A stretch of 10,053 nt of DNA from DATLMR01 sp035634255 (GCA_035634255.1 DASQDI010000149.1:1-10053); one strand, 5' to 3'. Counted from the stretch's first letter, positions 1 through 6,847 are shown. A program made the numbers and translations. Notes: a model not told the origin generated them from the sequence alone.

Positions 1-41
1 AAACATGTGATAGCCGCTTCGCGCGCCCCTTTGAAATCCTC

Positions 42-1715
42 TTACTGGCCCTGGCCTGACTGCGCTTCGGGCAGGCCGGGCATCGGCTTGCGAGGCAAGC
101 GCTTATCTCGCATCGCCGTGTTGTAGGCGAACGAGGCCATAATGATGGCCGCCTGCTTCATGTCATCTTCCTGGATTCGGTCGTAGACATCCATGTTCGT
201 GTGGTGGGTCCTCGTGCTGTACTCCACCGGGTCCTGAATGAATTGAAAGCCCGGCAGCCCGATCCCATCGAAAGCCTGATGGTCGGTCCCGCCCGTGTTC
301 AGTATCGTCAGAGTCGACGCCCCCATGTCCCTGAAAGGCGCGAGCCACGCCCTGAAGATCGGGCGCAGGGCCTCGTTGCCCTGCATGTAGATTCCGCGAA
401 TCTTGCCCGTGCCGTTGTCGAGGTTGTAGTAAGCGGAGAACTTTTCGTACGCGGGCTTCAACTCGTACTGCGGAATGGCGTTCGGGTCCGAAGGCTGGCC
501 CTGGGCAGAATTGACCCTCCTGCCGTAGTGCTGCGTGACGTGGGCGCGCGCGCCCAACAGCCCCTGCTCCTCGCCGCTCCATAACCCGATACGAATCGTG
601 CGGCGGGGCTTGAGGCCCAGTGCTTGGATTATCCGGACCGCTTCCATCACGACCGACGAGCCCGAAGCGTTGTCGGTCGCCCCGGTGCCCCCGTGCCACG
701 AGTCGAAGTGCGCGCCGATCATCACTACCTCGTCTTTCAAGTCCGTGCCCGGAATCTCGGCGATGACGTTGTACCCCATCAAATCCTGATCCTGGTAGCG
801 GCTCGCGATATTGATCTCCAGTTGCACGGGCGCGCCCTTCTGCTTCGCGCGGATGAGCCGGTTGTAGTGCTCGACCGCCATGACAAGCTGGGGGACGACG
901 ACCGCGTCTTTGGTCCAGGGGCGCGCCCTCGACTCAAACGAGGCTTCAGACCCGGAGGCCGACGGCATGGTCGCCCCCTGCACGAAGACGACTCCCCCGT
1001 CGCCCCCGCGCCCGCTCGGCTCGATTACCACCGCCGCGCCTTCGGAGTAGATCATCTGCCACTTCTTATTAGTCAGAGCGAGGGCGGCCCTCTGCTCGTC
1101 GGTCACCTCGAACCTGCGCCCGCGGCCGCCCCTCGTCGGAGTGTCGGCGTTCGCCATCAACAGGAGAGCCTCGTCGGTATACCGCGTCGCCTTCGGCATG
1201 AAGTGGGCTTTGACCTCGGAAGGCGCGCTCAGAAGCACGATGGCGTCCTTGAGCTTCCCTCTGAACGCTTCGAGGTCCGCCTCGGCCTTCGCGTCGAAGT
1301 AGACGACCTCGCCTCTGACGGTCCCCTTCGTGCTAGCGGACCACGCTTTCGGGTAGGCGATGAGCGGAGCGAAGCCGGGCTTGATCTGATTGACCGTGAG
1401 CCCTTCGAGCGACCACCCCCGGCCGAACGGCCCCCACGGTTCGAGGCGCGCGTTCTGCAAGCCCCAGCCGGCCAGCTTCTGCTTCGCCCATTCGCTCGCC
1501 GCTTTGTAATTCGGAGAGTTCGTGAGGCGCGGGCCATGCACGTCCGTTATGTAGCTGAGAATCTCCATGACCTGAGAGCGCTTCAGGCCCTCTTCTTTGA
1601 TCCTGTTGATCGCATCCAGATCGACCTTCTCTGGCGCGTCCTGCGCTCTGACCGCGACGGACGACAATAATAGATTTGAAATCAGAAAAACGATGGTTGT
1701 GTATCGTTTGAGCAT
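42..1715 (-). CDS. Secreted M28-family zinc aminopeptidase with PA-type insert
   Basis: This is probably an exported metallo-aminopeptidase that removes N-terminal residues from peptides outside the cytoplasm. I choose the ATG at 1715 (557 aa) over an in-frame GTG at 1745. The ATG has a GGAGG Shine-Dalgarno 4 nt upstream and begins a compact signal peptide (MLKRY, a hydrophobic stretch IVFLISNLLLSSVAV, then an A-x-A-like site VRA before QDAPEK). The GTG has no visible SD. Residues about 130-285 form an insert that looks like a PA domain, including a low-complexity Gly/Arg stretch. The catalytic domain follows with the M28 co-catalytic zinc set: H336 (AHFDSW), D348 (TDNASG), general base E382 and ligand E383 (GEEQG), D433 (NLDNG) and H505 (HHTNMD). 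All expected ligands are present, so it should be active. The C-terminal tail is Pro/Gln/Gly-rich. Substrate specificity cannot be read from the sequence; the M28 family also contains carboxypeptidases and glutaminyl cyclase-like members. It lies 93 bp downstream of the lipocalin gene. Confidence 0.93.
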   Translation of the reverse strand: MLKRYTTIVFLISNLLLSSVAVRAQDAPEKVDLDAINRIKEEGLKRSQVMEILSYITDVHGPRLTNSPNYKAASEWAKQKLAGWGLQNARLEPWGPFGRGWSLEGLTVNQIKPGFAPLIAYPKAWSASTKGTVRGEVVYFDAKAEADLEAFRGKLKDAIVLLSAPSEVKAHFMPKATRYTDEALLLMANADTPTRGGRGRRFEVTDEQRAALALTNKKWQMIYSEGAAVVIEPSGRGGDGGVVFVQGATMPSASGSEASFESRARPWTKDAVVVPQLVMAVEHYNRLIRAKQKGAPVQLEINIASRYQDQDLMGYNVIAEIPGTDLKDEVVMIGAHFDSWHGGTGATDNASGSSVVMEAVRIIQALGLKPRRTIRIGLWSGEEQGLLGARAHVTQHYGRRVNSAQGQPSDPNAIPQYELKPAYEKFSAYYNLDNGTGKIRGIYMQGNEALRPIFRAWLAPFRDMGASTLTILNTGGTDHQAFDGIGLPGFQFIQDPVEYSTRTHHTNMDVYDRIQEDDMKQAAIIMASFAYNTAMRDKRLPRKPMPGLPEAQSGQGQ

Positions 1716-1808
1716 CTCTCCTCCGAATGAAAGATTCTTTTTCACGTTTGGTTATTTGAAGAAGTCCAAATGATAAATACTTACTGACGCCTCCGCCGGT
1801 TACTATTT
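1716..1808 (-). promoter_or_regulatory. AT-richer intergenic gap with strong SD before the M28 gene
   Basis: This 93-bp gap separates the lipocalin stop codon from the peptidase ATG. A GGAGGAGAG Shine-Dalgarno run occupies 1716-1724, directly before the ATG at 1715, and is the main reason for choosing that start. The middle of the gap is AT-rich compared with the surrounding genes, so a separate promoter is possible. I found no convincing -35/-10 pair and no strong terminator hairpin, so read-through from the upstream ABC operon is equally likely. Confidence 0.55.
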
Positions 1809-2942
1809 TTATTGAAAGAGCGCCCCCATGTTCTGCCCCGAATAGCCCGTCATCTCCAGGTAGCCGCGGCCGGAGATGTTCCGGCCCCCTTCCGTCCCTT
1901 CCACGGAAATGCTCCCTTCCCAGTAGGTGACGCCCGTGCTCTCCGGGGTCCGTAACTCCTGATTGTCGAAGGCCGCGCGGGCCTTCAGGCGCAGGCCGTA
2001 AGGCGGCAGATCGATGGTCCACTCCGTCGGGTAGGTCGCGCCGCTCGCGCCGGAGCGCCACGCGCGGCCCGGAATGAGGGAGAACTCGGGCGCGGGGATG
2101 TGGACGGCCCGCCCGCTCTCGTCGACCAGAGTTCCGCTTGAGCTCGAATCAATCGAGCCATCCGAGCGGCGAAGCTGAAACAGCATCAGGTCGCGCCCAT
2201 CGTCGAGCTGGATCGAAAACCAGTCCCACCCGACCTGCCCATTCTCCAGAAAGCTCGTGCCGAATTCATGGTCCATCCAGGTCTGGCCCGTCACCTCGAA
2301 CTCTTCGCCCCCCACCGTCAGCTTGCCGGAGCTTGAGAACCTCGTGATCGAGTAATAATGCGATGCGTTTCCGACGGTCAGGCCCTTCTGGCTTATCCCA
2401 TTCTCTCCGTTAATCACCACGGGCTTGGCGGGCGTCAGCCTCAGCTCAATCCCGTAGCCGCCGTCCCGCGCCCCGAGCAGGTGGTCGTCGCCTTCGAGCC
2501 TGGCTTCCCAGTCCTCATTCCACACCCGGTAGCTCGCGGAGTCCGCGCCGGCCCATCCTATCCCCCCGCGGTTCAGCTTCTCGAAGGCATGGAACGACTC
2601 CCGCTCGATGTCGGAGATGGCGAAGTGCGCCATGTAGATATCTCGCACGGCCCACGCGCTCTCGGACGAGGGCTCAAGCGACACGCCCGTTCTGAAGAAG
2701 GTCAACTGAAATCCGAACCGCCTCCCCGCCTTAGATTGAAGATTGCCCGTGTAGTACCACCACTCGATCCGGTAAGGCTCGTGGGCCGCATGGTCGCGCG
2801 GAAAAGAGAACCGGTAGCCGGGCTCCGCTTCGCGCCACCCCTGGGCGTCCGTCCTGTAGCCCGCGGGAGCGCCCGCCCGCGGGCTCACCCCCGCGAGCGC
2901 GGACAGGAGGATGATTATAGATAATCCGATCTTGTTCTTCAT
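1809..2942 (-). CDS. Secreted AttH/CrtC-like lipocalin-fold protein (COG5621 type)
   Basis: This is a 377-aa exported protein of the AttH/CrtC-like family, often annotated as a lipocalin-like domain protein, a predicted secreted hydrolase, or, for carotenogenic members, carotenoid 1,2-hydratase. A signal peptide is visible: MKNK, hydrophobic IGLSIIILLSALAGV, then a small-residue region near 20-27. Family motifs appear in order: EWWYYTGNL at 60-68, LTFFRTG at 80-86, WAVRDIYMAHFAISD at 97-111, GQTWMDHEFG at 219-228, WDWFSIQLDDG at 239-249, YWEGSI at 340-345 and GRGYLEMTGY at 358-367. Together they indicate two linked lipocalin-like beta-barrels. The ATG lies 16 bp after the permease stop and follows a purine-rich GAAGAAG. 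Lying directly after an ABC ATPase and FtsX permease matches the attEFGH-type arrangement, so it probably binds or processes a lipophilic ligand handled by that transporter in the periplasm. No carotenoid genes are nearby, so a hydratase role is not supported. Enzyme activity versus simple ligand binding is unresolved. Confidence 0.88.
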   Translation of the reverse strand: MKNKIGLSIIILLSALAGVSPRAGAPAGYRTDAQGWREAEPGYRFSFPRDHAAHEPYRIEWWYYTGNLQSKAGRRFGFQLTFFRTGVSLEPSSESAWAVRDIYMAHFAISDIERESFHAFEKLNRGGIGWAGADSASYRVWNEDWEARLEGDDHLLGARDGGYGIELRLTPAKPVVINGENGISQKGLTVGNASHYYSITRFSSSGKLTVGGEEFEVTGQTWMDHEFGTSFLENGQVGWDWFSIQLDDGRDLMLFQLRRSDGSIDSSSSGTLVDESGRAVHIPAPEFSLIPGRAWRSGASGATYPTEWTIDLPPYGLRLKARAAFDNQELRTPESTGVTYWEGSISVEGTEGGRNISGRGYLEMTGYSGQNMGALFQ

Positions 2943-2958
2943 CTTCTTCGCCCGCCGG

Positions 2959-5586
2959 TCACTCTTCCCTCGCGAACCGGACGGCCTCTATCTTCGCGGC
3001 GCGCGTCGCCGGGTAGAGCCCCGCGACCGCGGTCACGCCGAGTATCAGCAGAGTCGATTGGATCAGGAAGCCCGACGGGAAGTGAAACTGTATCGTCCAC
3101 CCGAATGACTGCACGTTGATCACGTAGATCAGCACGAGAGACATCATCACGCCGATCAGGATGCCTATGGCCTGGCTCACGGCTCCGATCAGGACCGCTT
3201 CGATCACTATCATACGGCGAATCTGCGCGCGCGTCGCTCCCAGAAACCCGAGCACCGCTATCTCCGCGCGCCTTTCGAGTATGAGCGCGATCAGGGTCGA
3301 GATGACTCCTAGCCCTGCGACCAGAATGGCTATGACTTCGAGCGCGTAAGTGATCGAGAAGGTGCTGTCGAATATCCTTATGACTTCTCGCCTGATGGTC
3401 TGATTGGTCGTGAAGATCATCTGGAACCGATCGCCCGTCGCTCCCGCCAGCCTCTCTTTCACTTCCTCCGCGTCAGCGCCGGGCCGCAGGTATATCGAAA
3501 CGCTGTTAGGCTTCGCCTGCCCGAAGTGCCGCGCGTACGTCCTGTGATCCATCACGGCCGCCCCGCGATTGTTCGAATAGTCGTAATAAACCGCCGCGAT
3601 CCCGAACGGCTTTCCGCCCGCGGGCGTGGGCAGGTCGATCACGTCGCCCGGCCTCTTCCTGAACCGCAGGGAGAAGCTCTCGGAAACGACGACCATGTCT
3701 CTGTCTATGGCCGCGCGGATCATCTCGCGAGCGTCCCCCGGCGATTTATAAAGCAGGCTCCCGTATTCGAGCAGGACTTGAAAATCCCCCGCGCCCAGGC
3801 TGATCGGGTAGCCCTGATACTCCACCTGCCTCGAAGTGAAGGCGTCGACGGCGGACACCTCCGGCTCGGCCTTGATCCTCGCCAGAGCTTCCGGGTCGAC
3901 CTCCCCCTCGTCGCTCGCCGCCGCCCTCATCAGAGGCCGCGCGTAGATGTCGGCCTTCAGAGTTTGATCCACCCAGTAAGAGACGGTCTCCCGAAAGCTG
4001 CCGATCATTATCGAGATCGACACCATCATAGAGAGGCTCACCGCGAGCGCCGCGACCGAAATCGACACGCGGGAGATGGCCCCGCGCAGGTTCGCGCCCG
4101 CGAGCCGCGCTTCGACGTTGAGGCCGGGAAGGATTCGGCCTATGAACCCCCCTCCGGCGAGGCAGGCGAGCCAGAGGGCGTTCGGCACCAGGAACGCGCC
4201 CCCGAACATCAGGGAGAGCGCGGCAAGGTAAGCGAATATCGGGAGCCCGCCCACCGCGTCCGGCAGGCTCAGGACGCAGCCCGCCGCGATGAGTGCGCCC
4301 GAAATAATGAGCAGCCTGACCGATGGTCTGAAGCCCTTCGCGATCTTTTCGGCCCCCCGCATCGCCTCGACCGGCCTCACCCTCGACGCTTCGAGCGCGG
4401 GCACCATCGCGGCGACGAGCGCGAGCGGGAGCGCGACCGCGAAGGCGAGGGCCACTTCCGCCCACCCGAGCGAGTGTAAAGCGACCGATTCCGCGGCGGC
4501 GTTCGCGATGTAGAAGACCTCCACCGTGGTCGCGGTCGCGCGCACGGCGGCGTCGGCCATCAGCCTCCCGAAACCGAGCCCGATGACCGTGCCCGCGATG
4601 GTGAGCAGGATAGCTTCGCCCAAAAACAGCGCGAGCACCATCGGCCGCCCGGCCCCGATCGCGCGGAGGGTGCCGACCTCCTCGCGCCGCGTGATGACCG
4701 AGATCGATATCGTGTTGTAGATCAGGAACAGTCCCACGAGCAGCGCAATCGAGCCGAGCGCGCCCAGGTTGAAGTGGAAAGCCGCGATCATCTTCTCGAC
4801 CTGACCGTACGTCGCTTCGGGCCGCGTGACCTTCAGCGCCCCGGGCAGGCGCGCGGCTATCTCCGCCTCCGCCGTATCCACCGCCCCGTCGCCCCTGAGC
4901 TTTATGTCAACCCTGTCGAGCAGGCCGATCCGGTTGAACGCGGTCTGCGCGGCCGCTATGTCCATGAGGGCGAAGCTGCCGTCGAGCGCGCGGGCCGGCC
5001 CTTCGTCGAGCAGCAGCCCCCGGACCGTGTACTCGCGGCGCTCTTTCCCGATCACGAGCGGGACCGTGCCGCCGATGCGGAGCCCGTGCTTTCGCGCGAA
5101 CTTCTCCGTGAGCACGATGGCGCGAGGGTCCGCGAGCAGCAGCAGGAACTCGCGCAGGTTCGGCTCGCCCGCGTCGTCGCTCAGGCGCAGCAGCCTGTAC
5201 GAGCGGAGCGCGCGGTCGCTCAGCACGTCCACCCCCATCACCTGAAGGAATTCGCCCCGAGACTGGCTCCCGGAGCCGGTTCCGCCGAGCATGGCGTAGC
5301 CCTCGACGACGGGGCTGACCCGCCCGTACTGCCGCAGCCACCCGAGGTCCTTGAGCAGGCGCTCGTCGAAGCGGCCCGCCGCGCCCGTTATCTGGATTGA
5401 AGTCTCCCCGGCGACGGACGCGGTGGCGGCGCGGAAAGATTCGAGCGCGCTGAGGTTGGCGAGCCTGATGGCGATCAGGACTCCCACGCCGAGGCTTATG
5501 CCGAGCACGGTTATGCCTGAGCGCGCGCGCTCGCGGGCTAGGCCGCGAAGGATGAACTGCTTAAAGAGTCTGGAGTACGCCTTCAT
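2959..5586 (-). CDS. ABC transporter permease with two FtsX domains (MacB/YbbP-like)
   Basis: This is an 875-aa inner-membrane permease of the FtsX/MacB superfamily. About ten hydrophobic helices can be seen, at roughly 25-45, 273-295, 317-340, 376-398, 425-442, 450-475, 507-530, 748-770, 795-822 and 841-862. A large periplasmic MacB-type domain (about 46-270) follows helix 1, and a second (about 531-745) lies between helices 7 and 8. FtsX domain 1 covers about 275-410, with the cytoplasmic motif RREEVGTLRAIGA and the ending VPALEASRVRPVEAMRG. FtsX domain 2 covers about 748-875, with ERRAEIAVLGFLGA and LYPATRAAKIEAVRFA. This internal duplication resembles YbbP-type permeases or a fusion of two single FtsX proteins. 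It pairs with the ATPase encoded upstream; the genes overlap by 26 bp, so translation is probably coupled, and no strong SD precedes its ATG. Likely roles are extraction or export of a lipid or lipoprotein-like substrate, or mechanotransmission to the adjacent lipocalin. The substrate is unknown. Confidence 0.92.
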   Translation of the reverse strand: MKAYSRLFKQFILRGLARERARSGITVLGISLGVGVLIAIRLANLSALESFRAATASVAGETSIQITGAAGRFDERLLKDLGWLRQYGRVSPVVEGYAMLGGTGSGSQSRGEFLQVMGVDVLSDRALRSYRLLRLSDDAGEPNLREFLLLLADPRAIVLTEKFARKHGLRIGGTVPLVIGKERREYTVRGLLLDEGPARALDGSFALMDIAAAQTAFNRIGLLDRVDIKLRGDGAVDTAEAEIAARLPGALKVTRPEATYGQVEKMIAAFHFNLGALGSIALLVGLFLIYNTISISVITRREEVGTLRAIGAGRPMVLALFLGEAILLTIAGTVIGLGFGRLMADAAVRATATTVEVFYIANAAAESVALHSLGWAEVALAFAVALPLALVAAMVPALEASRVRPVEAMRGAEKIAKGFRPSVRLLIISGALIAAGCVLSLPDAVGGLPIFAYLAALSLMFGGAFLVPNALWLACLAGGGFIGRILPGLNVEARLAGANLRGAISRVSISVAALAVSLSMMVSISIMIGSFRETVSYWVDQTLKADIYARPLMRAAASDEGEVDPEALARIKAEPEVSAVDAFTSRQVEYQGYPISLGAGDFQVLLEYGSLLYKSPGDAREMIRAAIDRDMVVVSESFSLRFRKRPGDVIDLPTPAGGKPFGIAAVYYDYSNNRGAAVMDHRTYARHFGQAKPNSVSIYLRPGADAEEVKERLAGATGDRFQMIFTTNQTIRREVIRIFDSTFSITYALEVIAILVAGLGVISTLIALILERRAEIAVLGFLGATRAQIRRMIVIEAVLIGAVSQAIGILIGVMMSLVLIYVINVQSFGWTIQFHFPSGFLIQSTLLILGVTAVAGLYPATRAAKIEAVRFAREE

Positions 5587-6265
5587 GCTCGATAATGCGT
5601 TCGATGAGCCCGTCGCGCATGCGGATGGTGCGCCGGGTGTGGAGAGCGGCTTCTTCGGAGTGGGTCGCGAGAATTATGGTGATGCCTAGCTCGTTGTTGA
5701 GGTCGGAGAGGAGCTTGATGACCTGCCCCCCGTTTTCGGAATCGAGGTTGCCCGTCGGCTCGTCCGCGAGGACGACCTCGGGGCTGCCTACGACCGCGCG
5801 GGCGACGGCCGTGCGCTGCATCTCCCCGCCGGAAAGCTCCGCGGGGAAGTGCTCCGCGCGCGCCTGAAGGCCGACCCTCTCGAGCAGGGCTTGCGTGCGC
5901 TCCCGCGCGCGGGGCTCGCCCTCTCCCGCGAGCATCAAAGGGAGCGCGACGTTTTCCCGGACCGTGAGCGTCGGGAGCAGGTTGAAGGACTGAAAGACGA
6001 AGCCGATCTTTTTGCGCCTGAGGGCGGTCAGCTCTTCCTCGCTCAGCTTATCGAGCCGAACGCCGCCCAGCAGCACGCGCCCGCGCGTCGGCCGGTCCAT
6101 CCCGCCTATGAGGTGAAGGAGCGATGATTTGCCGCAGCCGGACGGCCCCATGACGGAGACGAAGTCGCCCGCCTCGACCTCGAAGCTCACGCCCCTGAGG
6201 GCCTGCACGCCGCCGCGCCCGCCCCCATAAATCTTTTCGACTTTTTCTACGTTGAGAATCGGCAC
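5561..6265 (-). CDS. ABC transporter ATP-binding protein (MacB/LolD/YbbA-like)
   Basis: This 234-aa cytoplasmic ATPase drives the FtsX permease encoded immediately downstream. All nucleotide-binding motifs are intact: Walker A GPSGCGKSS (40-48), Q-loop FQSFNLLP with Q92, signature LSGGEMQR (144-151), Walker B VVLADEP with catalytic E169, the D-loop NLDS, and the switch histidine H202 in ATHS. The sequence QSFNLLPTLTVRENVALPL is typical of the MacB/LolD/YbbA branch. The start is a GTG at 6263-6265. It is placed where family members begin (PILNVEKVEKIYGGG), and an in-frame stop 57 bp upstream leaves no ATG in between. No Shine-Dalgarno is visible in front of it, while a -10-like hexamer ends only 6 nt upstream, so leaderless translation is possible. 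The stop lies inside the permease gene. The glutamate in the signature (GGEMQ) differs from the commoner GGQQQ but occurs in the family. Confidence 0.94.
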   Translation of the reverse strand: MPILNVEKVEKIYGGGRGGVQALRGVSFEVEAGDFVSVMGPSGCGKSSLLHLIGGMDRPTRGRVLLGGVRLDKLSEEELTALRRKKIGFVFQSFNLLPTLTVRENVALPLMLAGEGEPRARERTQALLERVGLQARAEHFPAELSGGEMQRTAVARAVVGSPEVVLADEPTGNLDSENGGQVIKLLSDLNNELGITIILATHSEEAALHTRRTIRMRDGLIERIIEHEGVLQTL

Positions 6266-6271
6266 TATCGA

Positions 6272-6300
6272 AGTATTGCGTCGGCGGGCGCGCGAGGCAA
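6272..6300 (-). promoter_or_regulatory. Candidate promoter abutting the ABC operon start
   Basis: On the minus strand TTGCCT (6295-6300) and AATACT (6272-6277) are separated by exactly 17 bp. Each matches 4 of 6 bases of the sigma-70-type consensus. The -10 element ends 6 nt before the GTG start of the ATPase, so the predicted transcription start would fall at or next to the start codon. This is a pattern-based guess in a GC-rich sequence, and it gains weight only because no Shine-Dalgarno exists there. Confidence 0.3.
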
Positions 6301-6306
6301 GGGAGT

Positions 6307-6330
6307 TTATGAAGAGAGTCTGTTATGAAG
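6307..6330 (-). repeat. Pair of 8-bp direct repeats upstream of the ABC operon
   Basis: CTTCATAA, read on the minus strand, occurs twice (6323-6330 and 6307-6314) with a 16-bp period. The pair lies just after the response-regulator stop codon and just upstream of the candidate promoter of the ABC operon. Spaced direct repeats in such a position can be activator-binding half-sites. With two short copies, chance is also reasonable. Confidence 0.35.
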
Positions 6331-6336
6331 GGCGGC

Positions 6337-6726
6337 TCACGGGACGAGCTTACCGGCTTTCCTCAGTTCCCGTTCCATCGCTTCGCGAAGGTTGCCGAGC
6401 GGCATGCCTTTATAGATGTACACATTCCCGCCCGCCTGAAGCGCCGCGCGGTCTTCGCTCCCCATCGTCGCGGCCGAGAAAAAGACCACCGGCGTCTGGC
6501 GGTCGAACTCTCTTATCTGGCGGCAGAGCTCGATGCCGTCCAGGTCGGGCAGCCAGTTGTCTAGCACTATGATGTCGAATCTGTTCTGGAGCAACTGCTT
6601 CAGCCCGTCCGTCGCCGTCGTGGCGACGGAGAGCCGGTAGCCCCATTCCTTCATCAGGAGATCGAGCATTTCTCGCGTGTCGGGATCGTCTTCAACCAGC
6701 AGTACGGAAAGTAGTCGTGCCGCCAT
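6337..6726 (-). CDS. Single-domain response regulator (CheY-like receiver)
   Basis: This 129-aa protein consists only of a receiver domain and has no DNA-binding or enzymatic output domain. The acidic pocket is E12, D13 and D14 (VEDD). The phosphoacceptor is D56 in IIVLDNWLPDLDG. The switch serine is S84 (FFSAA), Y103 is at the usual aromatic switch position, and the conserved lysine is K106. The residues after the lysine read KGMP instead of the usual KP, a small change in the beta5-alpha5 loop. It should be phosphorylated by a histidine kinase, but none is encoded in the window. A good Shine-Dalgarno (GAGGTGA) lies about 5 nt before the ATG. The gene is followed after 71 bp by the co-oriented ABC operon, so it may share a transcript with it or act on it indirectly through a partner protein. 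Other possibilities are a role in motility or a phosphorelay unrelated to the transporter. Confidence 0.93.
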   Translation of the reverse strand: MAARLLSVLLVEDDPDTREMLDLLMKEWGYRLSVATTATDGLKQLLQNRFDIIVLDNWLPDLDGIELCRQIREFDRQTPVVFFSAATMGSEDRAALQAGGNVYIYKGMPLGNLREAMERELRKAGKLVP

Positions 6727-6729
6727 CCC

Positions 6730-6744
6730 TCACCTCTCTGGTGA
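6730..6744 (-). promoter_or_regulatory. Possible SD-sequestering hairpin of the response-regulator leader
   Basis: On the minus strand TCACC (6740-6744) can pair with GGTGA (6730-6734) around an AGAGA loop. GGTGA is part of the Shine-Dalgarno of the response-regulator gene, so this 5-bp stem, extendable by G-U pairs, would mask the ribosome site. It shares bases 6741-6744 with the larger hairpin at 6741-6765, so the two structures cannot form together. Confidence 0.4.
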
Positions 6745-6765
6745 ATGGGTCAGCCAACCCTTCAC
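6741..6765 (-). promoter_or_regulatory. Leader hairpin just upstream of the response-regulator SD
   Basis: On the minus strand GTGAAGGGT (6757-6765) pairs with ACCC and TTCAC (6741-6750), with one bulged A and a six-base loop TGGCTG, giving nine base pairs. The stem ends directly next to the Shine-Dalgarno region at 6728-6740. If it forms in RNA it would leave the ribosome site open and prevent the alternative stem at 6730-6744. As DNA it could also be an imperfect operator dyad. Confidence 0.4.
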
Positions 6766-6806
6766 AATTACCCACAGCTCGTATAACGAAAAACTCTCCC
6801 CGAGGT

Positions 6807-6826
6807 TTATCTAATATATTAGATAA
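6807..6826. promoter_or_regulatory. Perfect 20-bp AT-rich palindrome, likely operator
   Basis: TTATCTAATATATTAGATAA is its own reverse complement over all 20 bases and contains only two G-C pairs, in a window that is otherwise GC-rich. It lies about 80 bp upstream of the response-regulator ATG and overlaps the -10 and part of the spacer of the candidate promoter at 6811-6839. The symmetry suggests a site for a dimeric regulator. It is too short and AT-rich to act as an effective terminator. Confidence 0.6.
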
Positions 6827-6839
6827 GGCTAAAGATCAA
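6811..6839 (-). promoter_or_regulatory. Candidate promoter of the response-regulator gene
   Basis: TTGATC (6834-6839) and TATTAG (6811-6816) on the minus strand are 17 bp apart, each matching 4 of 6 consensus bases. They lie in the only strongly AT-rich patch of this intergenic region, between the hairpin that ends the upstream gene and the response-regulator leader. A start here gives a leader of roughly 75-80 nt. The palindrome at 6807-6826 covers the -10 element. Confidence 0.4.
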
Positions 6840-6847
6840 TCCGCCGG

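Noticed and set aside
1..41. Possible start of another minus-strand gene at the ATG at 4-6
   Set aside because: Only six bases remain in the window and no Shine-Dalgarno precedes that ATG, so nothing can be supported in these 41 bases.
624..1670. Open frame of 348 codons on the plus strand
   Set aside because: It lies wholly antisense to the M28 peptidase, whose motifs are complete; the translation is Arg-rich with no family motif.
1742..1770. Short inverted repeat (ATTTG/CAAAT arms) before the M28 gene
   Set aside because: The arms are only five A/T-rich base pairs, which is expected by chance in an AT-rich gap.
1333..2061. Minus-strand frame of 242 codons bridging the lipocalin and M28 genes
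   Set aside because: It is an out-of-frame reading of two well-supported genes and the gap between them, with an Arg/Gly-rich translation and no family similarity.
1809..2942. Annotation of the lipocalin protein as a carotenoid 1,2-hydratase
   Set aside because: The motifs are shared by the whole AttH/CrtC-like group, the protein has a signal peptide, and its neighbours are an ABC transporter with no carotenoid genes.
3526..4479. Open frame of 317 codons on the plus strand
   Set aside because: It is antisense to the FtsX permease, very rich in Arg, His and Asp, and has no domain; a product of GC-skewed codon positions.
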